DNA of 64,000 nucleotides from Saprospiraceae bacterium (GTDB lineage Bacteria; Bacteroidota; Bacteroidia; Chitinophagales; Saprospiraceae): the NCBI GenBank assembly GCA_013360405.1, contig JABWBR010000009.1:61540-125539 (forward strand). Direction: 5' to 3'. The notes beneath the pieces are model-generated. The model saw only the letters and a program-made list of their open reading frames with translations. It was not told the DNA's origin and searched no databases. Of this stretch, positions 1-8,200 are shown piece after piece. The translations under genes and the position numbers were made by a program. Position 1 is the stretch's first letter. Every line of letters starts with the position of its first letter.

Positions 1-1887
1 AAAGCCCACTTCTTCCTGGGTAATGTTGTAGGCGGGAATGCCGTACACATAGCGGAGCCCATCCTGTCGCAAGGTAGTAACTTCTGATACATGGTGTTTT
101 TTTCGAATATTTGTATTGTCTACCCGATCAATAGTGGTGGGCACAGGTTTGACATAAGTCCCGTAAACATTAAGTGGGTAGCTTTGTATTGCCTTGTCAA
201 GGCCAAAATCGGAGGCTTCCGCTGCCGTCAAATAGGTGATGGGCTGGTTGCGTTTTTCTCGTTCAGATCGTTTTGCTACCGTAGATAAAGCTCCGGCGCC
301 TTCCAGCTCGGCTTTGGCTACCACGTTCATTTGAGCATTCGAGCCTTTATCCAGGGCTACGCGCACCGGTCTTGTTCCGCCCAACTGGTTAAAAAAGGCC
401 GGATCGCTTTCTACTGATTTTTCTCCGGCGATTTTGAAATAAGCAGGTTCAAAATCGCTACCGGCCTGTGCGTCTTGAAAATCAAGCATTCCTGCTGCCT
501 TGTTATTTTCCGCCCACTCACATGAAACAGAGCTGTTGGCATTAACAACTATATCTGCCCCGGCATGAAAAGAATTGCCAAAGCCCAATTCTACACTCAA
601 ATTAAACCCGCCGCCAGCGTTTACTACGGTGGGATCGGAGAGTATACCTACATCGCCTCGTTTGAGCTGATAACTCCCTGCAATTCCTTGTCCTGTGGCT
701 GAATAGATATCGTTAGTGAAAACAGGGAGTGGAAGATTAGGCGTATTTTCTGTGAACGGCATGTCTTTTTCCCGGTTGAAATCAAGCAATGCCCTGCTTT
801 TGTTTTTCCCCTTCTGGGCATATAGATAACCGAATGCGTCAGACAAGATTTTTTTGTCCATGAGCGTCTGCCTGGTGTAATACCCGCTGACACTGGCATG
901 CGGATTGATTCCCCACAATTCGCCTCCTACCGTAAATGATGTGCTGATCGATTGATTTAGGTAGGAAAGTTGTCCGCCCGGGGTATAGGTGGGTGATGCG
1001 AACTCGAAAGATGCGTCGCCTCCGAAAAGGCTCCGTGAAGAGTCCAGTTTTTTTATTTCTACAACATCCTCTCCTATGTCATTTTTTGTTATTTCAGTCC
1101 GTTGCCCAGTCGCACTAATTCCCATTGTTACGCCCATCGTCAATGCTTGCACACCTTTTCGGGAGTTGACATTACTGGATAGACTGATACCCCCATTCAG
1201 GTTACCTTCGTCGCCGTTTTCCGTTGTTTTTATTTTGTTTTTGAAATTCAGCCCTATTTGCGGCGAAAAATTGACCCCAGATGCTGAACTGGCTGAAAGG
1301 CCTAATCCGATATTCATACCCTCGCCGCCCTTTGAAGCCGCCGAAAAACTCGGCGTTATGCCGAATTCAAGTCCCACACCGCGGTAATTATTATAAAATC
1401 CGCCCATACTTACATTAAGTGTGCCCTTAAACTGGCCCCCTCCGCCGCCTTTAATACCGAACATTTCAAATCCTACACCTAGTTTGCCGCCGTAGGTTTC
1501 GTTGGGCTTCATATTGAATTCTTTCTCTATCTTGTCTCCGCTGAAATCATCGGGCAATCCCCGCATAGTCCTGTTGATCACCCCCACGTTGATATTCCAG
1601 CCCAGCCCGCCCATACAGGAAGCTTCGTCGTCCATATTCACCCCCGAGTGATACGCCAGATTGATTGGATACCCGCCCACCTCCATCAGCGGGATATTGT
1701 AGGTAAAACTCCCGCTCGACACATCCACCATTTCGGAGGTGCCGATGGGCTCGAAGCTCTGCAATTCGGGCTGCGAGGGGCCGCCGGTGAGGGCAAATGA
1801 GGCATAAGGTGTTGCCAACTGGGCTAGCATGGTGAGGATAAAAAACCACGCGGTTCGGCGTTTTGCGGTGAGGGATAGTCTCATCAT
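1..1887 (-). CDS. RHS-type large surface protein, N-terminal part (cut by window edge)
   Basis: The frame is open from an ATG at 1887 to the window edge, giving 629 codons; the C-terminal part lies outside. A signal sequence (WFFILTMLAQLATPYASFA, about residues 14-32) is followed by GPSQPELQSFEPIGTSEMV and, further on, LAYHSGV and GLGWN. This is the usual N-terminal signature of the very long Bacteroidota RHS/YD-repeat cell-surface proteins. Glycine-rich beta-strand sequence follows, then the HHVSEVTTLRQDGLRYVYG segment these proteins carry ahead of the repeats. The ATG overlaps the stop of the lipoprotein gene as ATGA, so translation is probably coupled. Family knowledge says such proteins are exported and often end in polymorphic toxin or variable tips; the tip is not visible here. 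The family call is firm, the function is not. Confidence 0.8.
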   Translation of the reverse strand, partial: MMRLSLTAKRRTAWFFILTMLAQLATPYASFALTGGPSQPELQSFEPIGTSEMVDVSSGSFTYNIPLMEVGGYPINLAYHSGVNMDDEASCMGGLGWNINVGVINRTMRGLPDDFSGDKIEKEFNMKPNETYGGKLGVGFEMFGIKGGGGGQFKGTLNVSMGGFYNNYRGVGLEFGITPSFSAASKGGEGMNIGLGLSASSASGVNFSPQIGLNFKNKIKTTENGDEGNLNGGISLSSNVNSRKGVQALTMGVTMGISATGQRTEITKNDIGEDVVEIKKLDSSRSLFGGDASFEFASPTYTPGGQLSYLNQSISTSFTVGGELWGINPHASVSGYYTRQTLMDKKILSDAFGYLYAQKGKNKSRALLDFNREKDMPFTENTPNLPLPVFTNDIYSATGQGIAGSYQLKRGDVGILSDPTVVNAGGGFNLSVELGFGNSFHAGADIVVNANSSVSCEWAENNKAAGMLDFQDAQAGSDFEPAYFKIAGEKSVESDPAFFNQLGGTRPVRVALDKGSNAQMNVVAKAELEGAGALSTVAKRSEREKRNQPITYLTAAEASDFGLDKAIQSYPLNVYGTYVKPVPTTIDRVDNTNIRKKHHVSEVTTLRQDGLRYVYGIPAYNITQEEVGF

Positions 1888-2504
1888 AATTTTAATTTGG
1901 GTATGCTATTGATGTTTTTACCAGAGATGGTCATGGTTATCGGGGCATCGGAAAACACCCGGTCTTCATAAATCAATATTCTATCGAGGTTGTTACCCTC
2001 GGGTTCGTCAAATCCAAGCATAAAATCGGCGTAAGGCGCAGCTCCGTAGTTCCTTTCAAAGTGGAATAACTTGCAAGTGAAGGTATCTTGGCCTGCGATC
2101 AAGCTGATCTCTTTTTGCATGTCGAAAGAGAAATAGGATACGCGGGCGTAGTATTCGTCGGTATTGCTCGCACCATGTTGCAACACATCACCCTGGCCGC
2201 CTAGTAGTTCAATTCGCATCCTGTAGTATTCCAGGCCCTCGTATTCGGCCAGGGCAGCGGTTATTTTTTCAGGTTGATCGACGCCGGCTTCTTTGATCGC
2301 CAGCCATTCGGCAGGCAGGTAGGTTGCACTGTGTTGAATTCCGCTTTCCTGGTTGTGGTACCCCGTGAGTTCTTCTTTATGCGCAGCCACCCACTGCCCG
2401 TATGGCTCAGGCGATAGCGCGCCTGACTCGCAGCTACAACAAAGCAGTAATGATGTAAATCCAATGAAAAAAAAGGATGGATGTATTGGCGTCGTCTGGG
2501 GCAT
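1884..2504 (-). CDS. Hypothetical lipoprotein upstream of RHS gene
   Basis: A 206-residue protein with a short basic/polar start, a hydrophobic core and a cysteine-rich lipobox region (GFTSLLLCCSC, around residues 15-25), so it is predicted to be a lipoprotein. I do not recognise a domain in the rest. It is polar, predicted beta-rich, and ends in short strands. It is the first gene of a two-gene unit: its TGA overlaps the ATG of the RHS-like gene. Small lipoproteins directly ahead of RHS-type genes are common in Bacteroidota, so a role in export, anchoring or immunity of the RHS protein is possible but is inference only. Confidence 0.75.
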   Translation of the reverse strand: MPQTTPIHPSFFFIGFTSLLLCCSCESGALSPEPYGQWVAAHKEELTGYHNQESGIQHSATYLPAEWLAIKEAGVDQPEKITAALAEYEGLEYYRMRIELLGGQGDVLQHGASNTDEYYARVSYFSFDMQKEISLIAGQDTFTCKLFHFERNYGAAPYADFMLGFDEPEGNNLDRILIYEDRVFSDAPITMTISGKNINSIPKLKL

Positions 2505-2617
2505 CGCTTTTGTATTTATCTGAAATTCAATGCAATGGGATAAACCCTTGAAGTTATTTTATAAAAATCAATTTGGAATAAAAAAACAGAAAGGAGAGCA
2601 TAGTTGCGATATAATTA

Positions 2618-2688
2618 CAAATATAACTAGAAATACAATTTATTTAGTGGCAAAAATGACATTCGGTCAAATTTTGATGAAATTCGGT
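2618..2688 (-). promoter_or_regulatory. Promoter A with 21-bp-spaced direct-repeat operator
   Basis: Read on the minus strand, two 11-bp half-sites ACCGAATTTCA (2688-2678) and ACCGAATGTCA (2667-2657) lie 21 bp apart. After 31 bp comes a TATATTTG box (2625-2618), which fits the Bacteroidota -7 consensus TAnnTTTG. The start codon of the lipoprotein gene is 113 nt further on. The same arrangement occurs upstream of three other exported-protein units in this window. Direct repeats two helical turns apart suit a LytTR activator. Confidence 0.65.
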
Positions 2689-2712
2689 AGTCTGTTGGCT
2701 GTATTCGAGAAA

Positions 2713-2747
2713 AGACCTCACAAGGTTTTCAAAACCTTGTAAGGTCT
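2713..2747. repeat. AGACCT-type palindrome, 3' side of ATPase gene
   Basis: Two 17-bp arms (2713-2729 and 2731-2747) are complementary at 16 of 17 positions around a single base. The core AGACCT..CAAGGT recurs as a perfect 16-bp palindrome at 4092-4107, on the other side of the ATPase gene. It lies about 28 bp beyond the stop of that gene and may act as a terminator hairpin or be a dispersed REP-like repeat. Confidence 0.6.
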
Positions 2748-2774
2748 GAATCGCGGCTATCACCGAGTTGACCA

Positions 2775-3980
2775 TCAACTGAAATCTGCTAAAAATTGCA
2801 GCAAATTCCAATGCTCTATGCCGTCGCGGGTGTTACGGCTTTGCACATCCATACTCACTACCATTTTTTTGTAGTTATCTCGTATCAATTCAAGGTTGCC
2901 AAATTCGCGTTCTATAGTGGATGGTTCGGTAAGGAGGTAAGCCACTTGAATGTATACCCGTTCATTGTTTTTTTCTGCAACAAAGTCAATTTCTTTTTGC
3001 TGCCAGTCGCCCGTATATACCGTATAACCGTGGCTTATCAAGTGGTTAAAGACACAATTTTCCATTAATTTTCCCATGTCCGACACCCGATAACCTGATA
3101 AGGCGTTGCGTATTCCCATATCCTGGAAGTAGTATTTTTCGTTAACTTCTAAAATTCTTTTGCCCTTCAGTTCCATTCTTTTTACCGGCACAATGATTTG
3201 GGCATTGACCAAATAGGACAGGTAATCCAATACGGTATTTACAGAGATGTTGACCTGTTGCGATTTCAGGTAATCGCTTATCTTTTTAGCATTGAGCATG
3301 CTTCCAATGTTGTCGGCTGTGAACCGGATAAGGCGATCCAGGAAATTCACATTCCTGACGCTGTAACGACCCACCACATCGCGATACAAGATACTGGTAA
3401 ACACATTTTTCAGGTACTCAAAGGCTTGTTCATCATTTAAGGCCAGGTTTCGGAGAAAGGGCATGCCGCCGTATTTTAAAAACAGATGCAGGTTTTCCGT
3501 TTTTTTCTCTAAGTCGTGAAATACCGAAAACTCATTAAAATCAAGACTGTAAACGGGTATTTCGATATACCTTCCGCTGAGTCGCGTAGCTAATTCACTG
3601 GAAAGTATTTCCGAATTACTGCCTGTGAGGTATACGTCAAAATTCGGCTTAGCGGCAAAAGATCGAACGCTGTTTTCGAATTCGGCAATTTCCTGGACTT
3701 CGTCTATCATTAGATAATTTGTCGCGCCAGTTGTCGTTACCGCCTTTGTTTTAATGTATTCTGTCAAATTGGCAGCGGTTCGTATATGATCGAAAGCTTC
3801 ATTTTCCTTGTCGATCAAAATAAAATTGCAGGCTCCTGCAAGTGCGATTTCATCCCTGACCTGCCGCAGCAGGTAACTTTTTCCCACCCTGCGCTGCCCT
3901 ACCAGCACTTTTATCAAGTCGGCGCCTACGAACGGCTTGATGCGGTCGTTGTATTTGGGCCGAGCTATATAGTCTTTCAT
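2775..3980 (-). CDS. ATP-binding protein, AAA_14/DUF4143 family
   Basis: A 401-residue protein. The N-terminal AAA domain has a P-loop GQRRVGKS (about residues 28-35) and a Walker B stretch YLMIDEVQEI (about 89-98). The C-terminal half fits DUF4143, which carries an endonuclease-like fold (EIDFVAEKNNERVYIQVAY near residues 329-347). The family is abundant, patchily distributed and often multicopy in Bacteroidota; its cellular role is not established. It is a single gene inserted between two surface-protein units, with related AGACCT palindromes on both sides. Length is normal for the family and the frame is intact. Confidence 0.9.
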   Translation of the reverse strand: MKDYIARPKYNDRIKPFVGADLIKVLVGQRRVGKSYLLRQVRDEIALAGACNFILIDKENEAFDHIRTAANLTEYIKTKAVTTTGATNYLMIDEVQEIAEFENSVRSFAAKPNFDVYLTGSNSEILSSELATRLSGRYIEIPVYSLDFNEFSVFHDLEKKTENLHLFLKYGGMPFLRNLALNDEQAFEYLKNVFTSILYRDVVGRYSVRNVNFLDRLIRFTADNIGSMLNAKKISDYLKSQQVNISVNTVLDYLSYLVNAQIIVPVKRMELKGKRILEVNEKYYFQDMGIRNALSGYRVSDMGKLMENCVFNHLISHGYTVYTGDWQQKEIDFVAEKNNERVYIQVAYLLTEPSTIEREFGNLELIRDNYKKMVVSMDVQSRNTRDGIEHWNLLQFLADFS

Positions 3981-4039
3981 TTATAGTCAAAATTTTATAC
4001 AATATAGCAAATTATTTTGATTGTAATTAAAATAACAAA

Positions 4040-4047
4040 CAAATTTA
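4040..4047 (-). promoter_or_regulatory. Possible -7 box of the ATPase gene
   Basis: On the minus strand this reads TAAATTTG, a match to the Bacteroidota TAnnTTTG box, about 60 bp before the start codon at 3980 in an AT-rich spacer. No convincing -33 TTTG was found at the usual distance, so support is limited. Confidence 0.3.
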
Positions 4048-4091
4048 TGATTTGTTTTGAGTATAGTAAAAACAGGTATTGTGTCCTGAAA

Positions 4092-4107
4092 AGACCTTGC
4101 AAGGTCT
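4092..4107. repeat. Perfect palindrome AGACCTTGCAAGGTCT
   Basis: This is a self-complementary 16-bp sequence in the spacer upstream of the ATPase gene, related to the longer palindrome at 2713-2747. It may be a dispersed intergenic repeat. The pair brackets the ATPase gene. Confidence 0.6.
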
Positions 4108-4121
4108 GAGCTAAAAAAATC

Positions 4122-4164
4122 TCGGTTGTCCGTTATCAGCTTCAACCCGATAACAGACAACCGA
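4122..4164. terminator. 16-bp-arm hairpin repeat, copy 1
   Basis: The arms TCGGTTGTCCGTTATC (4122-4137) and GATAACAGACAACCGA (4149-4164) pair at 15 of 16 positions around an 11-nt loop. The element lies about 32 bp after the stop of the SecD-like lipoprotein gene, the last gene of its operon. A near-identical copy follows the giant gene ending at 19258. It could work as a transcription terminator or 3' stabiliser, although no U-tract follows. Confidence 0.6.
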
Positions 4165-4195
4165 GAACGGATAACTTACAACCCACAACTACAAC

Positions 4196-5194
4196 TTACA
4201 ACTTCACCGCCTCCACCACCCTCAATTCAAAAGGCAAGGCCCCCAACTTGAGTCTATCTGTAATTTTTATCACTTGTTCCAATTCGAAATTGCCACTGAT
4301 CTGGCACCTGCCACCCGAAATTTCAGACATGACTCGTGGTGCGGTGACCACATAACCATCAATCAAAATGGCAATCTCCCTATTGGAATCCTGGGCCAGT
4401 TGGCGCGTTTTATTAGCCAGAATCATAGAGGCTTTCGGTGTAAACCCGACATCAATGGTAAACTCGGGATCCATACCCGGTTCTTCTGTGGCCGAATTTT
4501 CAATACTTAGCACATCACTGCCTGTGAGAAACGGCCCCCTAGTAGAGGTTTTTTTTAAAGCATACAACTCAAAAAATGCCCCTCCTTCAGGTCTGTCTCC
4601 CGTGTAAAACGACCAGGCCAATACCATATTTAAAGGCATGCGCCCGGCTACTTCCGGTTGTCGGAACAGGCTGTCTAACAGTGACATATCTCCAGGTGCA
4701 ACTTCCGCTATTACTGCCGAAGGATATACACTTTCGGGGTAGAGCGGGGAATGGGTAAACACCAGTTTATCGCCAATATTGTACTCTTTCACCAATTGGC
4801 CGAATAGCAGCTTTACCGGCTCGTCGATATTCCTGAATGTTTCCCAGAATTCAAGTTGGGATCTGCCTGCCAGGGCATTGAGGTAATAGTCGAGTCCGGG
4901 GTCATCTTCCCCCTCTGCAGTCAATCGCCCGATAATATTAAACGCAATTTGGCGCTTATCCGGCGCCACTTCGACAGACTGATAGATGATGCCGTAGTTG
5001 ACAAGCTGCGATTTTAACAACTGAAAGGCTTCATCTATCAGTGCCTCTTCGAGCTCTTGCCCTTCCGACTCGATGCCGATGGTGATGCTGTATTTGGCTT
5101 GCTCGGAGGGCCGGTAAAGGCCTTCGTTGTTGTGGCAAGCGGTGAGGATCAGGACTGCGAAAAATAGCCCATACGATATTTTTATTGGATGCAT
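4196..5194 (-). CDS. Lipoprotein consisting of a SecD periplasmic (P1) head domain
   Basis: A 332-residue protein starting at the ATG at 5194; an in-frame TTG at 5221 would add nine residues ahead of the signal and is less likely. The signal peptide ends in lipobox LTAC, about residue 19. The mature part matches the first periplasmic domain of Bacteroidota SecDF: LLKSQLVNYGI, then SQLEFWETF (about 110-120), and near the C-terminus IAILIDGYVVTAP, ISGGRCQISGNF and LKLGALPFELRVVE. No RND membrane segments follow. SecD/SecDF normally assists late translocation across the inner membrane. Here the domain is separate and lipid-anchored, last in an operon of very large T9SS substrates, which suggests help with their export or release (inference). 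Homology is strong, function unproven. Confidence 0.8.
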   Translation of the reverse strand: MHPIKISYGLFFAVLILTACHNNEGLYRPSEQAKYSITIGIESEGQELEEALIDEAFQLLKSQLVNYGIIYQSVEVAPDKRQIAFNIIGRLTAEGEDDPGLDYYLNALAGRSQLEFWETFRNIDEPVKLLFGQLVKEYNIGDKLVFTHSPLYPESVYPSAVIAEVAPGDMSLLDSLFRQPEVAGRMPLNMVLAWSFYTGDRPEGGAFFELYALKKTSTRGPFLTGSDVLSIENSATEEPGMDPEFTIDVGFTPKASMILANKTRQLAQDSNREIAILIDGYVVTAPRVMSEISGGRCQISGNFELEQVIKITDRLKLGALPFELRVVEAVKL

Positions 5195-5252
5195 TTTCCA
5201 GGTAATTAATGCTTTGAACAAGATTTAGGAACCCACAACTCACAACTTACAA

Positions 5253-8200
5253 CTACCTCTTCACCACCCTCATCACCTTCACCACCCTGCCTTCCGACAG
5301 CACCTTCACAAAATACATCCCCGCCGGCAAATCGGCGATTTGTACTTCCATTTGTGCGGCGCCTTCGGGTATGGAGAAGGAGCGCAGCGCCTGCCCCAGC
5401 GGGCCGGCGATCTCTACCCGGCCTTCCGGCCAGGGCGCGCCCTGCCAGTCGAGGGTGAATTGGCCGGTGTTGGGGTTGGGATAGAGGCGGACCTTGAGTT
5501 CCGCCATACCGGGTTGTTCGGTCGATATGATGATTTCCGTACCGCTTAGGCAGATGTTGTCAATATCTACCACCGATTGCAGGGCCACGTCGTCGTCAAA
5601 AAACGGATTTTCGACGTGGACGGTCAGGTAGGGCAATACTTCGGCGCCCAGGTTGACAAAACTGCCGGCTGTGAGCCAGACGGGCATTTCAAGTTCCGGT
5701 ATGGGGAGTCGCATGAGTTCGATGCAGCTGATCTCGTCGCAGGGAACGTTATCTTGTCTTTGTGCCGACAAGCGCACAACCAGTTCGGTACCTGGCAGCA
5801 CCAAAGCGGGGTTGGGGCGCAGGGCGATGCTAAAGGACAGGCTGTCGTGAGCTATAAGGCTTAGCGAATCCTGGAAGAGTAGATCGGCGAAGCCACCGTT
5901 GCCGCGCAAGCGCACGAGGTTGGTGTCGAGTTTGCCGGCTTCGAGCGATATCTCGGGGTTGCCGCCCGAGTAGTCCCATTGCTCAAGCAAGCCTTCTTCG
6001 GCCAGACCGCCGGCTTCGGCGCCCTCGGTGAAGCCACCGTTTTGTATCACGGATTCATCACAGGGATTGTCGCGGGATCCCAGGTCGCCGGGTGAATGGG
6101 CCAGGAGGCTGCAATCGACGTTCAGGGTCTGGCAACGCGTGGCCGTACAAATATTACCGAGGGGATCGATTCGCTGTACGGTCATGCAGACTACGTACTG
6201 GCCGCTGTTGGGGAAGGTGTAGTTCACGTTTGCATTGCCGACGGTGCCGGCAATGGTTGTAGTGCTACCGCCTGTTTGGCTTACCGTCCAGGTTACATTA
6301 TCACAGTTACCGAGGTATCTGGGCGTTAGTTGGAACTTGCAGTTGGGCAGTTGCACCCATAGGAATCCGCCGTTGACGGCATTGCTGAAGCCCGGCTGTG
6401 TGCAGGTACAGGGCGGTGGGCATTGAGGCACGGTAAACTGGACAACACAGGTACAAGCTACCCCGCCGCATTGTCCATTCATGGTAATGGTATACGTGCC
6501 GGGAGTTTGCAACATACTCAATGTCAGATGAATAACAAAATTAGGCGTATTCGAGGCTCCCGAGGTAACGGGTCCGCCGTTGGGGTCGGTCACTGCCCAG
6601 CTGAGTCCTGAAAATCCGCAACCGCCTTTGCATTTGAGCCTTCCGCTGAATCGGATGGGGACAATTTCGCCCGGGCATCCCGGCAAGGCTACCGGCGCGA
6701 GGCCGCAGCCCGAAACGGGTTTTAACCAGTTTGGAAAGGATAGGCCTATTTTGCTAAACTGGAGGTTGGCAAATTCACACTGACAACTATTCGAGCAAAG
6801 GCTTGTGTCGGATAAAACGAGCGGTGTCCAGTTGTTGTGTATCACAGGCGGCAAAGGCGTGACGCTCACGTTGCTCAAGGCCGGCATCTGAGAAGGGGTG
6901 AGCGTGTATGTTTGCGCAGTAATGGACGGTTCTTTGGTAAACGGACAAATATCGGGACTCAGGTCGAGTTCGTAAAGTATAGCGCCAATGTCTTCGCTGC
7001 CGAAGCCGTTGGAGTTGTTGAGCCGGCTATCGGTGAAGAAGAACATTTTACTGCTGTACCACACCAGGTCGGCGGGCGTCCAATTGGTTTCCGTATTAGA
7101 CGGCGTTGTAATCGTAGTAAGCTCGGCGTGTTTTTGCCAAAGCACACTCACGTTATTGCCCAGGTCGCGCACCTTGATGATAGCGTTGCGGTATTGGCCG
7201 CTCGTGCCGTCGCGTTGCCCGAGGGCAAAGATATCGCCATTGGACATCAATACCAGTTTGCGGATGTTGGTCATATTTGGGAAAAGCCGTGCCCAAACCT
7301 GGGCGCCGTTGGCGTCTACTTTTGCCAGCACGGCGTCGCCGCCGCTGGTTTGGGCGCCAATGATCATACCACTGCCAATAACAGCCGGCTCAATGTCGAG
7401 GAAGCTGAGTCCGCTTTGGTATTGCCTGGAGGTGGCCAGTTGGAAGCCGGCATTGTCAGTATAGAAAATCAAGGGGAGCTGTACGGCAAAGTTGTTGAGA
7501 AATGTACCCGTAAGCGCATAACCGCCCTGGTAGTTGATCAAATCGACGTTGAAAAAGTCGTTGGTGGGGAAACCGGCAAGATCACCGAGTTCGCTAAACC
7601 AATCTATAGTACCCTGATTGTCGATGGTAAAGAGCAACACGTCGTTGTAGGTACTGCCAGGCCCTGTGGCGTTTAAACTCCGGGCAATTCCACATACTAC
7701 ATAAGGGAACGAGGGATTATCCGGATTATCGCTTCGAATAATACGGCTAAGCGATTCGCGGCCGCCAAATTCGTGTTCGTGCAGCCAATCCAGTGCGCCC
7801 GTGGGGTCGATGCGGGCAATAAAGCTGCGGTTGCCGTTGGCAAAATTGGGCGTATGCCCCACCAACAGATAACACCCTTCGTCAGTGCGGATGAAGTCGC
7901 TAATGACACCTTGCACCGGCAGTATAGTACGCCATTTGATGCTGCCATCCGGCCGGCGCCTGCTGAAAACCGGGTAGTAGGTCTGTGTTGATTGCGGTGG
8001 TGGTGGTGGGATGTATTCCAGGCCTGCGGTAAAGATATCGCTATCGTATACCTTCGAACGTCCCGAGATATTGCGGCGATTATTGCCTTCCAATTGGGCA
8101 AAAGTGCTGGGGTTGCAAACGGGTAAAAGGTCGCGGCCCCGGTCTACCCAATCGGAAGTAGCGCCGTTGTAGTTGAAATTGGTCAAGGCACCGTCCAAGC

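Noticed and set aside
1547..1849. A 100-codon minus-strand frame near the left edge
   Set aside because: It is out of frame with the RHS-like gene, which is open to the window edge and matches its family.
2530..2742. A 70-codon plus-strand frame in the spacer left of the DUF4143 gene
   Set aside because: It covers promoter A and a palindrome; lysine/isoleucine-rich translation from AT-rich DNA with no family likeness.
6837..7676. A 279-codon plus-strand frame inside the 2531-residue gene
   Set aside because: It is opposite a continuous, domain-rich reading frame, with no signal, motif or ribosome site of its own.
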